Of a DNA stretch of 64,000 nt, positions 61,035 to 64,000 are shown piece after piece. Where the stretch lies: assembly GCA_964548365.1 (NCBI GenBank), contig CAZJRD010000001.1, forward strand, positions 117,169 to 181,168. Direction: 5' to 3'. A model generated the notes under the pieces. The model did not search any database. It had not been told where the DNA came from and saw only the letters and a program-made list of their open reading frames with translations. Position 1 is the first letter of the stretch. Each line of letters opens with the position of its first letter. The DNA comes from B46-G9 sp964548365. Lineage in GTDB: Bacteria; Desulfobacterota; DSM-4660; Desulfatiglandales; Desulfatiglandaceae. A program made the translations under genes and the position numbers.

Positions 61035-63902
61035 ATGAAAAGAAAATGGTCGATCGGTATCCTGCTTGTGGTTCTCCTTATCCTCTGGTGGGGCCTCTCC
61101 ATTTATCCTGACTGGCTCTGGTTCGGGAAACTCCATTATTCCTCCGTTTTCTGGACCATGCTCATGAGCAAGTTTGGAATTGGTGTCGTCATCTGGATCC
61201 TGTTGATGCTTCTGGTTGCCCTGAACCTCTGGTTTGCGAGCCACAGCAAGGCATTGGCCCTTCCACGGCCGGCTCAATCACCGGAAGCAGATATCCTGGC
61301 GCAATTCGGCCTTTCCGGAAAATCGGCAGGCATGCTCATGTGGGCCCTGGTGGTAATCATTAGTTTCGTTATTGCCCAAAAAGGGGCCGCTCAGTGGGAC
61401 ATGGTCCTCCGGTTCATCCACCAGCAGCCCTTTGGAACCAGCGATCCCCTTTTCAACAATGACATAGGGTTTTACGTCTTTTCCCTGCCCTTCTACCTCT
61501 TTCTCCAGAGCGGGCTCCTGGTCCTGTTTGTTTTTACAGCGGTCGTGACCATAGTCTGGTACCTCAAGAACGGTGCCATTCAGGTAACCAATTTAAGCGA
61601 ATATGCCCAGGCGCAGGGGAAGCAAGTCCCCGCACCCAAGATTGACATTGAATCCCGTGCCATAAAACACCTCATTTTCTTCGGCGGCATCATCGTACTG
61701 CTTCTCGCCTGGGGCTACCGGTTGAAGATGTTTAACCTCCTTTATTCCACGAGCGGTGCCACCTTCGGGGCCGGGTATACCGACGTTCATGTCAGGATGC
61801 TGGCGTATGGGTTCCTGATTTTCCTTTCCCTTGCCTTCGCGCTCGTCCTGTTTCTCAACGCCTTCAAAACAAAGACAAAACAGATCTGGCTGAGTGGCGG
61901 GGTCTGGTTGGGGCTCATCATACTGCTCGGCACCCTGCTCCCCCTGGTAGTGGAAAAAACTGTGGTCAAGCCGAATCAATTGGCAAAGGAAGCACCGTAC
62001 ATTGACCACAATATCAAGTACACCCGCCAGGCTTTCAATTTAAACAAGATCAAGGAGGTCCCTTTTCCAGTTGCCGATACCCTTACCAAGAAGGACGTTG
62101 CTGAAGACGAGGCCACGATCCAGAACATCAGAATATGGGACAAGCGGCCCCTGCTCCAGACGTACAACCAGCTGCAGTCCATCCGGTTATATTATGATTT
62201 TAAGGATGTGGACGTGGATCGCTATACCATTAAGGACAATTACCGGCAGGTTATGCTCTCCGCCCGGGAGCTTTCGGTGAACCAGCTTCCGCCCCAGGCA
62301 AATACCTGGGTCAACAGGCATCTTATTTACACACATGGTTACGGCCTGGCAATGAATCCCGTCAATAACGTGACCAGTGAAGGACTGCCCGATCTCATCG
62401 TCAAGGACCTGCCTCCCGTCATCGACTTTAATCTGAAACTTGAGCACCCTGAGATTTATTACGGGCAAGACACCGGCGACTATGTCCTAGTAAAGACCAA
62501 AACGAAGGAATTCGATTACCCTAAAGGCGACATGAATGTCTACACCCATTACCAGGGATCAGGCGGCGTCCCCATTAGCTCATTTCTCAGGCGGGCCCTG
62601 TTCGCGCTCGAATTCTTCGATCCCCAGATCCTTTTTACCACCTACCTGAGTCCCGAAAGCAGAATCATGTATAATCGCCGCATTGACCAGCGGGTGCGCG
62701 CCATAGCACCGTTTCTGGTTTACGATGGAGATCCCTACCTGGTTATTTCAGAAGGGCGGCTCTTCTGGATTCAGGATGCGTATACCGTCTCCAACATGTA
62801 TCCTTACTCCACCAGGTTGCCTACCCCCTTTAAAAGGAGATTGAATTACATCAGAAACTCCGTAAAGATCACGATTGATGCCTACAATGGGGATGTCTCT
62901 TATTACATAGCGGACGAAAAAGACCCCATCATCAGGACATACGCCAGCATATTCCCTCACCTGTTCAAGCCGTTCAAGGACATGCCGGACGTCCTCAAAA
63001 AGCACGTCCGGTATCCCCGGGACCTGTTCAAGATCCAGGCCAATATCTACCGAACCTACCACATGAAAGACGTCCAGGTATTTTACAACCAGGAAGACCT
63101 CTGGCAAATGCCCGACGAAATCTATGGGAGCACCCGCCAGAAGATGGAGCCCTACTATATTATCATTCGACTCCCGAAAGAAAAAAGTGAAGAGTATGTT
63201 CTGATGCTCCCTTTCACACCTTCCAAGAAAGACAACATGATTGCCTGGCTTGCCGCGAGGTGTGACGTGCCGAACTACGGGAACCTGATCGTATACGAAC
63301 TCCCCAAAGATAAACTCGTTTTCGGCCCCATGCAGGTAGAAGCGAGGATTGATCAGCAGACGAGTATCTCAAGCGAGTTGACTCTCTGGAGCCAGCGGGG
63401 ATCCAACGTGATCAGGGGAAATCTCCTGGTCATCCCCATACAGGATACCTTCATTTACGTGGAGCCGGTTTACCTTCAGGCAAAACAGTCGGAATCGGAA
63501 CCATCCGCGCCTGCGGCCCCGCAAAGCAGACGGTTGCGGAGATCCGGGGCTGGGAACGCCACGGTTTCGGCTCAACCGGGATATGGGGAGGCCGCGGCCC
63601 TCCCTGAACTGAAGAGGGTCATTGTTTCCTTTGGGGATCGGGTGGACATGGAGAAAAAGCTGGTAAATGCCCTGTACAGCGTCCTGGGCGAGCAGGTACC
63701 GGCTGCCATTGAAGCGGGACCTTCCCAGATGCCAAGAGCCCCGATGATTTCCGATTCGGCAAGAGCGGCCCTGGAGCACTTCAACAAGGCCAGGGATTTT
63801 CTGCGACAGGGAGATTGGGCAGGGTACGGCAAAGAGTTGAAGGCCATGGAGGACATCCTGAACCGGATAGCTGCAAAAGCCCCGGAAGGGAAGAAGGAGT
63901 AA
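61035..63902 (+). CDS. UPF0182-family large membrane protein
   Basis: This 955-aa protein has at least seven membrane helices in its first 300 residues (such as IGILLVVLLILWWGLSIYP), then a long extracytoplasmic domain. Motifs DVDRYTIKDNYRQVMLSARE, PVNNVTSEGLPDL and YYGQDTGDYVLVKTKTKEFDYP are typical of UPF0182/COG1615, whose role is unknown. Length is normal. GGGAG precedes the ATG at 61035; an earlier frame start at 61002 has no support. A signal-peptide protein gene follows 4 bp downstream, so the two may be one transcript. Confidence 0.9.
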   Translation: MKRKWSIGILLVVLLILWWGLSIYPDWLWFGKLHYSSVFWTMLMSKFGIGVVIWILLMLLVALNLWFASHSKALALPRPAQSPEADILAQFGLSGKSAGMLMWALVVIISFVIAQKGAAQWDMVLRFIHQQPFGTSDPLFNNDIGFYVFSLPFYLFLQSGLLVLFVFTAVVTIVWYLKNGAIQVTNLSEYAQAQGKQVPAPKIDIESRAIKHLIFFGGIIVLLLAWGYRLKMFNLLYSTSGATFGAGYTDVHVRMLAYGFLIFLSLAFALVLFLNAFKTKTKQIWLSGGVWLGLIILLGTLLPLVVEKTVVKPNQLAKEAPYIDHNIKYTRQAFNLNKIKEVPFPVADTLTKKDVAEDEATIQNIRIWDKRPLLQTYNQLQSIRLYYDFKDVDVDRYTIKDNYRQVMLSARELSVNQLPPQANTWVNRHLIYTHGYGLAMNPVNNVTSEGLPDLIVKDLPPVIDFNLKLEHPEIYYGQDTGDYVLVKTKTKEFDYPKGDMNVYTHYQGSGGVPISSFLRRALFALEFFDPQILFTTYLSPESRIMYNRRIDQRVRAIAPFLVYDGDPYLVISEGRLFWIQDAYTVSNMYPYSTRLPTPFKRRLNYIRNSVKITIDAYNGDVSYYIADEKDPIIRTYASIFPHLFKPFKDMPDVLKKHVRYPRDLFKIQANIYRTYHMKDVQVFYNQEDLWQMPDEIYGSTRQKMEPYYIIIRLPKEKSEEYVLMLPFTPSKKDNMIAWLAARCDVPNYGNLIVYELPKDKLVFGPMQVEARIDQQTSISSELTLWSQRGSNVIRGNLLVIPIQDTFIYVEPVYLQAKQSESEPSAPAAPQSRRLRRSGAGNATVSAQPGYGEAAALPELKRVIVSFGDRVDMEKKLVNALYSVLGEQVPAAIEAGPSQMPRAPMISDSARAALEHFNKARDFLRQGDWAGYGKELKAMEDILNRIAAKAPEGKKE

Positions 63903-63906
63903 AGTC

Positions 63907-64000
63907 GTGACTGCAGAGTCAAAAAAAAGGCCTGCCATGAAATGGCTTTTTATCGCTGCCGCGTTGGCGCTGTTCATTGGAACACAACCGGCCTATGCAA
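63907..64000 (+). CDS. Exported protein, N-terminal fragment
   Basis: The gene runs off the right edge; 31 codons are seen. It starts at a GTG 7 nt after AAGGAG and encodes a signal peptide: basic KKRPAMK, hydrophobic WLFIAAALALFIGT and the cleavage site AYA. An in-frame ATG at 63937 is a possible alternative start. It is directly behind the UPF0182 gene, so the product may act with it in the envelope. The mature function is not visible. Confidence 0.7.
   Translation, partial: MTAESKKRPAMKWLFIAAALALFIGTQPAYA

Noticed and set aside
1..64000. CRISPR arrays, tRNA or rRNA genes
   Set aside because: No regularly spaced direct repeats, cloverleaf-like sequences or rRNA segments were found by reading.

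Overview
The window looks like part of a metagenome-assembled genome of a Gram-negative anaerobe, most likely a deltaproteobacterium (Desulfobacterota). This is inferred from the gene content: many acyl-CoA enzymes, ADP-forming CoA ligase subunits, MaoC hydratases, a DUF169 protein, a YqeB-type selenium/molybdenum accessory protein, Slp lipoproteins and RND and MacAB efflux systems. No rRNA, tRNA or CRISPR array was seen. A 100-N scaffold gap at 54743..54842 shows that it is an assembled contig.

Layout. 1-9 kb: start of an MltF-type binding protein, a possible cysteine peptidase-like protein, a yqeB - MaoC - acyl-CoA synthetase operon, then an acyl-CoA dehydrogenase, a nitroreductase, an LhgO-type oxidase and a thioesterase on the minus strand. 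9.4-15.4 kb: GAF protein, ComB-type phosphatase, two Slp lipoproteins and lipid acyltransferases. 15.6-20 kb: a plastic segment with a Y1 (IS200/RAYT-like) transposase and a DUF4143 ATPase between two REP-like hairpins, a UroD-like protein, a cytochrome b5/DUF2231 membrane protein, and a pile of truncated gene starts. 20-27 kb: a MarR-led operon with an MFS carrier, two equal-length ADP-forming CoA-ligase alpha-type paralogues, one ATP-grasp subunit and an AMP-forming ligase. It faces a 1078-aa MalT/SARP-like regulator. 31-36 kb: a minus-strand operon of OYE reductase, DUF169, PanE-like reductase, thioesterase and MFS.

36-48 kb is an efflux island: TetR/CecR regulator, RND adaptor and pump, one outer-membrane factor, MacA, MacB ATPase, MacB permease, then a DHA2-type MFS exporter. 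Two copies of a 185-187 bp MITE-like element with terminal inverted repeats lie at the two ends of this island, in opposite orientation. 48-54 kb: a third CoA-ligase alpha-type protein, a MoxR/DUF58/DUF4129 operon, a wrecked NUDIX gene, a REP pair, and an orphan flagellar-rod-like gene with a sigma-28-like promoter.

54.7-64 kb: a PLP decarboxylase split by an artefactual gap (its flanks share an identical 55 bp), a zinc-ribbon/TPR protein, an MBL hydrolase overlapping an alpha/beta hydrolase with a Cys nucleophile motif, an atypical SHMT paralogue, a UPF0182 membrane protein and the start of a secreted protein.

Most genes are ordinary acyl-CoA metabolism, lipid and export functions. The most unusual material is the dispersed repeats and gene debris: the MITE-like pair, the Y1 transposase with REP hairpins, the stacked truncated 5' gene ends at 19.7-20.0 kb, and the internally deleted NUDIX gene.
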